DNA of 36,700 bases, taken from positions 1 through 36,700 of the IMG/VR virus record IMGVR_UViG_3300034631_000061. The stretch is one strand, 5' to 3'. Position 1 is the first letter of the stretch. Each line of letters opens with the position of its first letter. Positions 22,960 through 30,146 of this stretch are shown here, in pieces. A program made the translations under genes and the position numbers. Source of the DNA: a virus. Below the pieces are notes generated by a model. The model made no database searches. It was not told the DNA's origin and saw only the letters and a program-made list of their open reading frames with translations.

Positions 22960-24137
22960 GCGACCCGCTGCAGCCGGTACGGATCGACCGCCCGGGCGCA
23001 CAGCGGCACCCCGACCTCATTCAAATGGACCCCATCGCTGGTGATGCCAACGCCCGCCTCTCCAGCGCCGCCGGGGAGGATCAGGAATTTCCCACTGCGT
23101 CGCGAGGATTCGACTGCGGCATTGATGTCGAAGACGCCTTCGAAGCCGGCTGTCCCACCCAAAATCGTGTCATTTCCGGCAAGCCGGTGGGGCTCGCTTG
23201 CGACGGGCGATTGCCCCGCCAAGGTATTGTATGCGCCACCGGACGCCAGCGACACGCGTGGGTAGAGCGTCGTCTCCCACCACGATTTGTCCGGCTGCAG
23301 CGCACGCACCGCCTGGCGACGGGCGAGCATTTCCGCTGCCGTCGCGCCCGCCGCGAGATCATTCGTGCCCATGCCCAGCACCGCGTGCGACACGTAGGGC
23401 AGGAATTGGCGGCGCATCTCGCTCGACGCGAGGAAATTGGCGAGCGTCTGGCTGGCGCGGCTGAGGTGGAGGGTGCCCATCACCTGCGGGATGCGCGCCA
23501 GCTCGCCGGCCCACCAAAAGCGGCGCTGCTCGGCGTTCGGATCGCCCTTGCTGTCGCAGATGAGACCCGCCGTCGCTTTTCGCGTCCATCCGAAGATACC
23601 GGTGTGCCGGTAGATCTGCTGCTGACTGGCATCACCGGTCCAGGCTTGCCCGGTCAGGTCAGCCTGCGACGCCGAGAAGGACGTCATTTCGCCACCCGCC
23701 GGATAAAAATGATTGCACATCGGCGATCGGAAGGAGCCATTATTGCCATTATTCAGGAAGGCATCCATCCAGACGGGACCGCCCCCCCTCCACATATTGG
23801 GGATCGGATAGGAAAATTTCATGGCAGTACCGGGCTGGATCACCACGAAGTCGGCGCCGCCCCACGTGACGCGGTACCACCCGGTCGATGTGAGCAGCGC
23901 ACGACGAAGGGTGAATGGGCCGAGGTCAGCCCAAGATTCCGCTGTCTGTGTCAGGTAGAAATTGGAATCGCAGATCTGGAAATAGTCGGGATCGTCGCGA
24001 AGGAATTCGACGCAGCGGCTCATTGCCCGCCGATACGGATTGAGCGTCGTGTCGGCCGGCACACCGCGCGACCCGATCGGCCCGAAATAGGGGCGCGGCT
24101 GACGCAGCCCGCCGATGGCGCCGGAGCTGCGCATCAT
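22956..24137 (-). CDS. SGNH hydrolase, probable head-spike fibre
   Basis: 393 residues with the SGNH residues in order: CDSKGD (Ser196), GMGTND (Asn259) and SDGVH (Asp368, His371). The N-terminal 190 residues are strand-rich and include SNFYLTQTAESW, typical of phage surface enzymes. ATG 24137 overlaps the stop of the spike-base-like gene (ATGA). It lies in the head/lysis operon, not among tail genes. In RcGTA the pair spike base + spike fibre makes capsid spikes that bind host polysaccharide; this pairing suggests the same here. It shares no evident similarity with the other two esterases. Confidence 0.75.
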   Translation of the reverse strand: MMRSSGAIGGLRQPRPYFGPIGSRGVPADTTLNPYRRAMSRCVEFLRDDPDYFQICDSNFYLTQTAESWADLGPFTLRRALLTSTGWYRVTWGGADFVVIQPGTAMKFSYPIPNMWRGGGPVWMDAFLNNGNNGSFRSPMCNHFYPAGGEMTSFSASQADLTGQAWTGDASQQQIYRHTGIFGWTRKATAGLICDSKGDPNAEQRRFWWAGELARIPQVMGTLHLSRASQTLANFLASSEMRRQFLPYVSHAVLGMGTNDLAAGATAAEMLARRQAVRALQPDKSWWETTLYPRVSLASGGAYNTLAGQSPVASEPHRLAGNDTILGGTAGFEGVFDINAAVESSRRSGKFLILPGGAGEAGVGITSDGVHLNEVGVPLCARAVDPYRLQRVA

Positions 24138-24487
24138 GCTTCCGCGACCATATTGAGGGCGGTGGTGCCGGTGGCGCGGATGTGCGAGACGCGCACCGCG
24201 ATGTACGACGCATCCGGCAGGTTGCGGTAGGTGACGTCGGCCGACGATCCGACCGGGCGCAGGACGACGGTGCCGCCCGTCCCGACATAAATGCCGCGCG
24301 GGAGCGGATTGAGCGCCACCGTGTCGCTGGGCACCACCGCATAGGCGATCCGGGCGGGCAGGATGGCTTCGAGCAGCGCTTTGAGCCGGCCCAGCAAGGT
24401 CAGCGGATTGGGATTATCGACCACCTGGCCGAAGGGCTGGCTGGCCTGCTCGGCGGCGGCGGCGCGGTCCTCGATCGTCGTCTTCAC
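24134..24487 (-). CDS. spike base protein, RCAP_Rcc01079-like
   Basis: 117 residues from GTG 24487 (overlapping the previous stop, GTGA). The C-terminal half has VGTGGTVVLRPVG, TYRNLPDASYIAVRVSHIRA and TGTTALNMVA: the signature of the spike-base family first seen in RcGTA (GhsA). The N-terminal 45 residues (DNPNPLTLLGRLKALLEAIL) would be the capsid- or trimer-contacting part. Directly followed by an SGNH hydrolase, its likely fibre partner. Confidence 0.75.
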   Translation of the reverse strand: MKTTIEDRAAAAEQASQPFGQVVDNPNPLTLLGRLKALLEAILPARIAYAVVPSDTVALNPLPRGIYVGTGGTVVLRPVGSSADVTYRNLPDASYIAVRVSHIRATGTTALNMVAEA

Positions 24488-24801
24488 TGTGCAGGGTCCT
24501 TGCAGGCGGTGGCGTCGTGCCACCCGATCAGGCGGAGGAGCTGGTCGCGGGTGTCGCGCAGGGCGGTGGCCATGCGGATCGTGGCGGCGCGGACGCCGGC
24601 GGGCATCGTCGCCTCCGCATCCACCGGATAGCCGGCGGGCGCGGGCGGGCAGCGCAGCAGATCGGCCGGGGGCGTGTCGCGGATCTCCACGGCGACCGGC
24701 ACCGATTTAGCGACCGGCGGGCGGAGCGCGCAGCCCGGCAAGGTCATTGAGAGCAGCAAACCAATCGCCGTCGACGCGATCGGTGGGGGCAGCTTTGGCA
24801 T
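24484..24801 (-). CDS. Rz1-like outer-membrane spanin
   Basis: 105 residues from ATG 24801 (MPKLPPPIASTAIG), beginning inside the Rz gene in another frame (95-base overlap), the classic Rz/Rz1 arrangement. Signal peptide with lipobox LPGC, then a Pro-rich segment (PPVAKSVPVAVEIRDTPPA) and a helical end. The lipoprotein partner of Rz bridges the periplasm and fuses membranes at lysis. Confidence 0.8.
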   Translation of the reverse strand: MPKLPPPIASTAIGLLLSMTLPGCALRPPVAKSVPVAVEIRDTPPADLLRCPPAPAGYPVDAEATMPAGVRAATIRMATALRDTRDQLLRLIGWHDATACKDPAQ

Positions 24802-25204
24802 CGGCGGCTTCCATTCTCTGGGTGGCGGCGCGCGCCGCCTCGGCGGCGGCGCGGGCATGGGCGGCATCGGTCTGAGTACGGGCGTCGCGCTCGCGCATTG
24901 CCGCCGCCAGCGTCGCGGCGGTCGTGCTATCGCTGTCGGTGCGGAAGGCGGCGAGGTCGACGATGGTGGCCTTGCAGCGCTGGCCGGCGGCATATTTCAC
25001 GCGCTTGCCGTCGACCGTCTGGACCGAGGCGGCATAGGTGGTGCCGGCGGCGGCGCAGATGACCTCAGCCCATTGCAGCGCGCGGTCGCGCTCACCGGTC
25101 ACCCGCGACCACTGGACGTAGAGGAAGGCGGCGGCGGCACCGACGGCGATCAGCGTCAGCCACTGGCGATCGATGCCGATCGCGGCGAGCAGGCGGCGGA
25201 TCAT
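24707..25204 (-). CDS. Rz-like inner-membrane spanin
   Basis: 165 residues from MIRRLLAAIGIDRQW (25204), overlapping the endolysin stop by 4 bases. One N-terminal transmembrane helix (about 13-33, LIAVGAAAAFLYVQW) then long helical periplasmic coils rich in Ala and Arg. It nests Rz1. The C-terminus is where spanin-spanin contact should occur. Confidence 0.8.
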   Translation of the reverse strand: MIRRLLAAIGIDRQWLTLIAVGAAAAFLYVQWSRVTGERDRALQWAEVICAAAGTTYAASVQTVDGKRVKYAAGQRCKATIVDLAAFRTDSDSTTAATLAAAMRERDARTQTDAAHARAAAEAARAATQRMEAADAKAAPTDRVDGDWFAALNDLAGLRAPPAGR

Positions 25205-25692
25205 AGCGACGCATACTCCCGCGCGGCGTCGAAGGACGGGCACGCCTTGATCCATTCGAAGCTGTCGATCCGGCCATTGCCATTGCGATCGGGCGAATAA
25301 TCGCGGTGCCCCTTGATCGTGGCGCGCGGGAAGCGGGCGCGCAGCGTCGTCAGCAGGGCGATCAGCGCCTTGCGCTGCTCCGGCGTGCGGGTGTCCTTCG
25401 GCTTGCCGGCCGCATCGGTGCCGCCGACATAGCAGACGCCGATGGTGTGGGCATTGTACCCCTTCACGTGCGCGCCGATCTGCGCCAGCGGGCGGCCGGT
25501 CTGGATGCTGCCATCAAGGGCGATCACGAAATGATAGCCGATGTCGGCATATCCCTCGGCGCGATGCCAGCTCCGGATGGTGGCGACGCTTACGTCGCGA
25601 CCTTCCGGCGTGGCCGAGCAATGCACGACGATGCCGTCGATGCGTCGCGACAGTGCGGCCTGCGCCGCAAATTGCCAGCTCGTCAGGGTCAT
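25201..25692 (-). CDS. endolysin, T7-lysozyme-type N-acetylmuramoyl-L-alanine amidase with an EF-hand-like loop
   Basis: 163 residues. Zinc ligands His24 (IVVHCSAT), His129 (KGHRDY) and Cys151 (ACPSFD); GYHFVI around Tyr53 matches the T7 lysozyme tyrosine. Between His129 and Cys151 sits DRNGNGRIDSFE (135-146), a textbook 12-residue calcium-binding loop (D-x-N-x-N-G-x-I-x-x-x-E). It cleaves the amide between MurNAc and L-Ala. No signal peptide, so the holin must export it. It overlaps the holin gene by 4 bases. Confidence 0.93.
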   Translation of the reverse strand: MTLTSWQFAAQAALSRRIDGIVVHCSATPEGRDVSVATIRSWHRAEGYADIGYHFVIALDGSIQTGRPLAQIGAHVKGYNAHTIGVCYVGGTDAAGKPKDTRTPEQRKALIALLTTLRARFPRATIKGHRDYSPDRNGNGRIDSFEWIKACPSFDAAREYASL

Positions 25693-26024
25693 TTGGTGCC
25701 TCCGAAGATGCGGTCGCGGATCGCGGCGGGGATCGACACCAGCGCGTCGATCACCGCGCTGGCGAAGCGGGGCGTGGCACGGAAGGCGATCATGCCGGCG
25801 GTGAAGACGATCCCGTCGACCACGAAGGTGTGCAGGTCGAAAAGCCCGACGATCGCGCCGCGCGCGAAATACGACACGACGGTGCCGACCGCGAATTGGG
25901 TGAATTTCTCGGTCCAGCTCAGCCCCTTTTCATAGGCAAGGCTGACCGCCGCGCCCATCGCGCCGGGGACCAGCCCCGCCAGCAGGGCGAGCAGGGTGTC
26001 GAGGATGGTGAGCAGCTTGCCCAT
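25689..26024 (-). CDS. putative holin
   Basis: 111 residues from MGKLLTILDTLLALLAG. Predicted transmembrane helices are about 7-28, a possible 46-65 (FAVGTVVSYFARGAIVGLF) and 70-90, with an amphipathic end. Directly upstream of the endolysin and spanins, the usual holin position. Specific family not determined. Confidence 0.75.
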   Translation of the reverse strand: MGKLLTILDTLLALLAGLVPGAMGAAVSLAYEKGLSWTEKFTQFAVGTVVSYFARGAIVGLFDLHTFVVDGIVFTAGMIAFRATPRFASAVIDALVSIPAAIRDRIFGGTK

Positions 26025-26025
26025 G

Positions 26026-26241
26026 TCAGTCCCAAAGCTGGAGGAGGGGGCGGGTGGCCGGCGCGGATGCGGCGGCGGTGGGGATGATGATCGCGGTGCC
26101 GGCGGGCAGGACCGGACCCAGCGCGGCGAGGCCGGGATTGGCGGACAGGACGGGGCCGATCGCCTCCGGCCCCAGGCCCCGGTCGCGGTGCAGGATCAGG
26201 TCGAGCGTGTCGCCCTGGCGCGCGGTGACGGTGTCGGCCAT
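26026..26241 (-). CDS. X: P2 gpX-like tail protein
   Basis: 71 residues: MADTVTARQGDTLDLILHRD, PGLAALGPVLPAGTAIIIPT. A LysM-like ARQGDTLD...NPGLA pattern typical of gpX. The gene starts inside the stop of L (TGATG overlap). In P2 X lies between L and the holin, as here. Confidence 0.88.
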   Translation of the reverse strand: MADTVTARQGDTLDLILHRDRGLGPEAIGPVLSANPGLAALGPVLPAGTAIIIPTAAASAPATRPLLQLWD

Positions 26242-26741
26242 CACAGCAGCTCGGCCGGGGCGCGCGGCTCGCCCCGGATGTCGCGGATGGCATGGGCGGC
26301 GTCGCGGCGCAGCTCGGCGATCGACGGATCGAGCGCGCCGGCGTCGCGGTCGCCGCCGGCGGTGGTGTCGATGTCGCGGTGCCGCTCGATCAGCTCGGCC
26401 TTGGTCAGCGCCGCGATCGCGCGGTGGAAGGCGATGACCAGGCGGCTTGTGCCGGCGAGCCGCTTTCCCGGCACATCGGCGAGGGTGGCATGGCCGGCGA
26501 GCTGCCATGCCGCCGCCTGTGCGCCGACCTGATTGTCGATCGACAGCAACGCTTCCTGCACGGCGGCGCGCAGGCGGGCCGGGGTCACGACCTGGACGGT
26601 GCCGATGCGGTGGTCGCGGCGCAGCTGGTCGAGGTCGATCGCGGGATACCAGTCGTCGGCGATCGTGCCCTCGACCGTCGTCGCGGCTTCGGGGATGACC
26701 GAGCCGAGGCAGGTGCCGCCGATGGTGCCAAAGCCGCTCAT
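26241..26741 (-). CDS. L: P2 gpL-like head completion protein
   Basis: 166 residues from ATG 26741 (MSGFGTIGGTCLGSVIPEA). Family features: a strand-rich start with DDWYPAIDLDQLRRDHRIG and the helical core AAWQLAGHATLADVPGK ... RDAAHAIRDIRG. It seals the head after packaging. It overlaps X by 1 base and the upstream membrane gene by 4. Confidence 0.9.
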   Translation of the reverse strand: MSGFGTIGGTCLGSVIPEAATTVEGTIADDWYPAIDLDQLRRDHRIGTVQVVTPARLRAAVQEALLSIDNQVGAQAAAWQLAGHATLADVPGKRLAGTSRLVIAFHRAIAALTKAELIERHRDIDTTAGGDRDAGALDPSIAELRRDAAHAIRDIRGEPRAPAELL

Positions 26742-26962
26742 GCGCCGGCGATCGTGCGCAGGATCGCGCAGGCGGCGGCGATGAAGGTCACGACACCCGT
26801 GACGCTGATGCTGACCGAAATCGTCAGCGCCTCCACGGCGCCCATGCCCAGATCGGCCGACCAGCGACGGCTGTCGGCCATTCCGACGGCTCCGATGAAG
26901 GCCAGCAGCGCACCCATCAGGAGCGCGGCGGAAAGGGCGAATAGGAGGGCGGCGTGGGTCAC
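26738..26962 (-). CDS. small two-span membrane protein (74 aa)
   Basis: GTG start at 26962 (VTHAALLFALSAALLMG); a longer GTG at 27013 is also possible. Two transmembrane helices: about 4-26 and about 45-70 (ISVSISVTGVVTFIAAACAI). It overlaps L by 4 bases. Function unknown. Confidence 0.55.
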   Translation of the reverse strand: MTHAALLFALSAALLMGALLAFIGAVGMADSRRWSADLGMGAVEALTISVSISVTGVVTFIAAACAILRTIAGA

Positions 26963-27074
26963 GAGGCGAGCTTTCGAAAATTCGGGGGTGGAGGCCGGAG
27001 GAGCGTGGCCCACAGCCCGAAGGCCCTCCCACGTCGTGCGACCTGCCCCCGAGACGCCGGGGGGCGAGCTGGTG

Positions 27075-27152
27075 TCAGCGTCGGCCGGAGATCAGGCCGA
27101 GCAGCAGGCATCCGAGGAGGATGCAGGCGTAGAGAAAATCGGGATCGCTCAT
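27075..27152 (-). CDS. micro membrane protein B (25 aa)
   Basis: A very short open frame MSDPDFLYACILLGCLLLGL... with one transmembrane helix and a basic C-terminus (SGRR). It begins 2 bases after the stop of a similar micro protein (27154-27225). Shared start pattern with that protein (x-x-P-x-D-F-L-x-x-C-I). Probably translated by coupling. The region between it and 26962 shows nothing else coding. Confidence 0.45.
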   Translation of the reverse strand: MSDPDFLYACILLGCLLLGLISGRR

Positions 27153-27153
27153 G

Positions 27154-27225
27154 TCAGCGCGTATTTGCGATGCAGATCATGAAAAGGCAGGCGATGCAGA
27201 GGAAAAGGAAATCGGCGGGCATCAT
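27154..27225 (-). CDS. micro membrane protein A (23 aa)
   Basis: MMPADFLFLCIACLFMICIA..., one hydrophobic helix over most of its length. ATG 27225 overlaps the gpM stop (ATGA) and has a strong GGAG 5 bases upstream. Likely paralogue of the next micro protein. Function unknown. Confidence 0.5.
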   Translation of the reverse strand: MMPADFLFLCIACLFMICIANTR

Positions 27226-27980
27226 TCAGTCTCCGGCTTGGCAGCGGCGAGGCGCTTCTCGACGGCCTTGATGGTGGTCTTCACGCCGACGCGATCGTGC
27301 AGGGCCTGCGCGGCCTTCATCGCGGTCAGCGAGCGGATGAGGAGAGGCGCGGCGTCGGTGCCGGCCATGGCCTGGGCGGCGCGGTCCAGCTCGACGCCGA
27401 TCGCCTTCAGCAGCTTGGCGCGCACTTCGTCGTGCATGTCGTCGTCGGCGGTCAGCGCCTCGACCTGCTCCAAGATGGCGAGGTCGAAGGGCTGGCCGGC
27501 GGACTGCGCCTTGATCGCGGCATCGGCGATCTCCTCGACGATCAGGGTCGCGGCGTCGCGGGCATAGCGCGTCGGCATCGCGACCTTGTGGGCGAGGACA
27601 TGCTCGATCAGCGGCATCGCGCCGACGAAATCGCCCACGTCGATCCGCCAGACCATGACGGTCGGCAGCACGTCGCCCGACACGCCGGCACCGGCGGCCT
27701 GCGCGCCCGACAGCAGCCCGGCGACCCAGGCGGCATATTCGGGCAGCATCTCACGTTTTGCCGCGATCTTGTGCGCGATCGACTTGATTTCCTTCAGGCG
27801 GCGCAGATCGTGGGTGAGGCGCGCGCCGACCTGGGCGGCGGCGATCGTCGCGGTGCGGTCCTGCGCCGATGCGTAGAAGGGGACCTCCACCGCCGGAGCG
27901 GTGGAGGTGACGTCGCCCGAGGATGCGAGCGCGGTCATTTCGGCCAGGACGCGGTCCCGGTGCTTGCGAGCGAGGCTCAT
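27222..27980 (-). CDS. M: P2 gpM-like terminase small (endonuclease) subunit
   Basis: 252 residues. Start MSLARKHRDRVLAEMTAL; the pattern LMLRLTHDLRRLKEIKSIA..., VGDFVGAMPLIEHVLAHK and LDRAAQAMAGTDAAP is typical. It would recognise and cut cos; the candidate cos is at 34324-34345. Placed after N, as in P2. Confidence 0.9.
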   Translation of the reverse strand: MSLARKHRDRVLAEMTALASSGDVTSTAPAVEVPFYASAQDRTATIAAAQVGARLTHDLRRLKEIKSIAHKIAAKREMLPEYAAWVAGLLSGAQAAGAGVSGDVLPTVMVWRIDVGDFVGAMPLIEHVLAHKVAMPTRYARDAATLIVEEIADAAIKAQSAGQPFDLAILEQVEALTADDDMHDEVRAKLLKAIGVELDRAAQAMAGTDAAPLLIRSLTAMKAAQALHDRVGVKTTIKAVEKRLAAAKPETE

Positions 27981-28025
27981 TGCGCTGATCCTTTCGAGCG
28001 GCGTGTCAGGGGAAGGTCAGCCCGG

Positions 28026-29081
28026 TCAGGGCTTCTTCTTCATCTGGATGTTCTCGACGAGGGCGCAGCGGCCGTAATCTTCGACGACGTAGGCCTCATT
28101 GACCGACTGGAAGTCCTGGATTTCGTCGAATTCCGGCGCGTCCTTGATCTGGCGGCGGCGGCTTTCGGCCTGGACATAGATCGCCAGATTATCGAGGCTG
28201 GTGATGAGCAGCGACGTCGGCGGGAAGAAGGGCACGACCACCGCGACCTTGCCGCCGATCTGCTTCGGCAGGGTCAGGATGCGATTGCGCGCCTCCATCT
28301 CCGTCGCCTTGTCGCCGGCGGCATTGATGATATTCGCGTATTTGTCCTGCAGCAGGTCGCGGCCGACGATCACGACCAGATCGGTGTCGTCGCGGTGCCA
28401 TTCGTCGAGCAGCTCGGTCGCGTCGAAGACCAGCGCGTCGAGATTGACGTAATCGACGTCGCCACCCGGCGTGCCGGCCGCGACGTAGATCGCCTTGGTT
28501 GCGTCGGGGGTAATCCCGCCGTCCGACATCACACGGTCGGGCGCGAAGGTGCGGATCTTGTAGAGCCAGCCCAGATTGACGTCCTGCAGCATCGGGTTGG
28601 CGGTGATGTCGGTGGTGTCGGCGCGCGACGTGCCATTCCACCCGATCATGATCCGATCGCGGCCCTGCTGCTTGACGATCGTGTCGCGGATCAGCGTCTG
28701 GAATTCGGGGCGGTGCGCCCACATGTCGAGCTTCGCATACTTGATGCCGACGTCGGAATTCGTCTGGGCGCAGAAATAGCGACCCTTATCGGCGGTGTCG
28801 GTCGGGTCGACCGGCTTGCGCCGGACGCCGGTCGCGCTGTTGGTCAGGGTCCGCGATGCGATCGGGCGGGTGACGCCCAGGCCGACCTTTGCGCCCTCCT
28901 GCTGCTTGACGGTGACGATCGAGATTTTCGACAGGAAATCGGACGATTTCTGGATGATCTCTTCGAGCTTCTGCTCGACCACCGGGGCGACCGAGAAGGT
29001 GACGGTGGCGTCGCCCACGCCGTTCAGCGTGGCGATCTGGCCGAGATAGGCATTGTAGGCGAGGCGGGTGTCATTGCGCAT
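28026..29081 (-). CDS. N: P2 gpN-like major capsid protein
   Basis: 351 residues, close to P2 gpN (357). MRNDTRLAYNAYLGQIATLN at the start and FSVAPVVEQKLEEIIQKSSD, then the middle VGLGVTRPIASRT. HK97-like fold expected. AGGACACCCCC precedes the ATG. P2 gpN is trimmed at its N-terminus by gpO; the equivalent site here is not identified. Confidence 0.95.
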   Translation of the reverse strand: MRNDTRLAYNAYLGQIATLNGVGDATVTFSVAPVVEQKLEEIIQKSSDFLSKISIVTVKQQEGAKVGLGVTRPIASRTLTNSATGVRRKPVDPTDTADKGRYFCAQTNSDVGIKYAKLDMWAHRPEFQTLIRDTIVKQQGRDRIMIGWNGTSRADTTDITANPMLQDVNLGWLYKIRTFAPDRVMSDGGITPDATKAIYVAAGTPGGDVDYVNLDALVFDATELLDEWHRDDTDLVVIVGRDLLQDKYANIINAAGDKATEMEARNRILTLPKQIGGKVAVVVPFFPPTSLLITSLDNLAIYVQAESRRRQIKDAPEFDEIQDFQSVNEAYVVEDYGRCALVENIQMKKKP

Positions 29082-29126
29082 GGGGGTGTCCTGTGCGGCG
29101 GGGGCTGGGGCGGGGCGGGCGGGGGA

Positions 29127-29993
29127 TCAGCAGTCGGTGACCATCGTGGCGCCGCCGCCGGTCGCGGGCTTGCGACTGAAATTGTCGGGAGCGGGGGTCG
29201 TATCGAGCTTGGCCTCGATCGCCTTGAAGCGCGCCTCGGCGGCGACCTGGCCATCGGCGATCGGCTTGATCGCGTCGGCGATGGTCGTGCCCAGCGCGGT
29301 GATCGCCTGGGCAAAATTGTCATTGGCCGGGGCCTGCGCGCCGGTGCCGCCGGTCGTGGCAGGCGGCGATGGCGGGGGCGTCGGCTCGGCCGGCTTCGAC
29401 GAGAATTGCGCGGCGACGGTGGCAAAGCCGGAGACGATCGCGGCGACGATGCCCTTGCTCTCGGTCGTCGGATCGTCGAGCGCGATGTCAGCCTCGATCG
29501 CGGCGGTGAAGAGATTCGCCTTGTCCTGCTTGCGCGCGGTGAAGGGATTGGCGTCGCCCTTACCCGCCGCGAATTCGAGCATTTCGGTGCCGAGCGAGGC
29601 GGGATTGTCGGTGACGGCCAAACCGACCAGGCCGGCTTTGCCGGAGCCGCCCATGTTCGGCGTGATCTCGCACGAGGTGAAGAGCTTCTGCTTGCCGCGA
29701 TTGATCGCGAGCAGCTGGTCATTCGGCTCCAGCGAGGCGAGCAGCGCCAGTCGCTTTTCCTTCTTGCCAGCGACGTCGATCTCGATCTCTTCGGCCTTCA
29801 GCGCGTCGACCACACCGTACGAATTGAAGGGCGGCTCGGGGCTGTAGCCCCGGATATGCTCGCAATTGATCGATGCGGTGTAGGTGGCGCGATTATAGCC
29901 TGCCGCCATCTGCTCGATCCATGCGCGCTCGATCACGCGCCCGTCGGTGGTGCCGCCCTCGACGGCGATGCGGAAAAAGCGGGTCTTGGCCAT
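29127..29993 (-). CDS. O: P2 gpO-like scaffold / protease
   Basis: 288 residues with an N-terminal protease region (MAKTRFFRIAVEGGTTDGR, ASINCEHIRGYSPEPPFNS; His48 is a plausible catalytic residue) and a Pro/Thr/Ala-rich helical scaffolding C-terminus (ANDNFAQAITALGTTIADA). First gene of the capsid operon; palindrome copy 3 is 97 bases upstream. Confidence 0.92.
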   Translation of the reverse strand: MAKTRFFRIAVEGGTTDGRVIERAWIEQMAAGYNRATYTASINCEHIRGYSPEPPFNSYGVVDALKAEEIEIDVAGKKEKRLALLASLEPNDQLLAINRGKQKLFTSCEITPNMGGSGKAGLVGLAVTDNPASLGTEMLEFAAGKGDANPFTARKQDKANLFTAAIEADIALDDPTTESKGIVAAIVSGFATVAAQFSSKPAEPTPPPSPPATTGGTGAQAPANDNFAQAITALGTTIADAIKPIADGQVAAEARFKAIEAKLDTTPAPDNFSRKPATGGGATMVTDC

Positions 29994-30079
29994 GGGGTGC
30001 GGTCCTCGGGGGTCAAATGCCGGGCAGGGCGATGACCGCCACAGGGGCGGAAGGCGGGCCGCTTCTCAAGCGTGGTGGG

Positions 30080-30100
30080 GGGTAGAGTGCGTCTCTACCC
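30080..30100. promoter_or_regulatory. late-region palindrome, copy 3 (between O and P)
   Basis: GGGTAGAG-TGCGT-CTCTACCC, centre 30090, in the divergent gap between the capsid operon and the terminase/portal operon (57 bases from the P start, 97 from O). P2 has its P_O and P_P late promoters, each with an Ogr site, in exactly this gap. One palindrome here could serve both directions. Confidence 0.65.
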
Positions 30101-30146
30101 GGTGCGGCGCTCCGGGGCGGGGCAGAGGCGTGGCTAGGGTCGCGGC

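Noticed and set aside
23253-23280. Partial palindrome GTGGGTAGAG-CGTCGT-CTCCCAC inside the SGNH gene
   Set aside because: One arm is imperfect, it is within coding sequence and not ahead of an operon; treated as a chance resemblance to the late palindromes.
27297-30035. A very long plus-strand open frame (912 codons) opposite gpM, gpN and gpO
   Set aside because: It is the antisense of three confidently identified virion genes; its composition (Asp/Arg/Gly/Val repeats) is typical of shadow frames in GC-rich DNA.
30080-30100. Palindromes as intrinsic terminators
   Set aside because: The 8-base stem would be stable, but no run of T follows in any copy, and the positions ahead of operons fit regulation better. 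Not fully excluded for copies at 16723 and 21604, which also follow operons.
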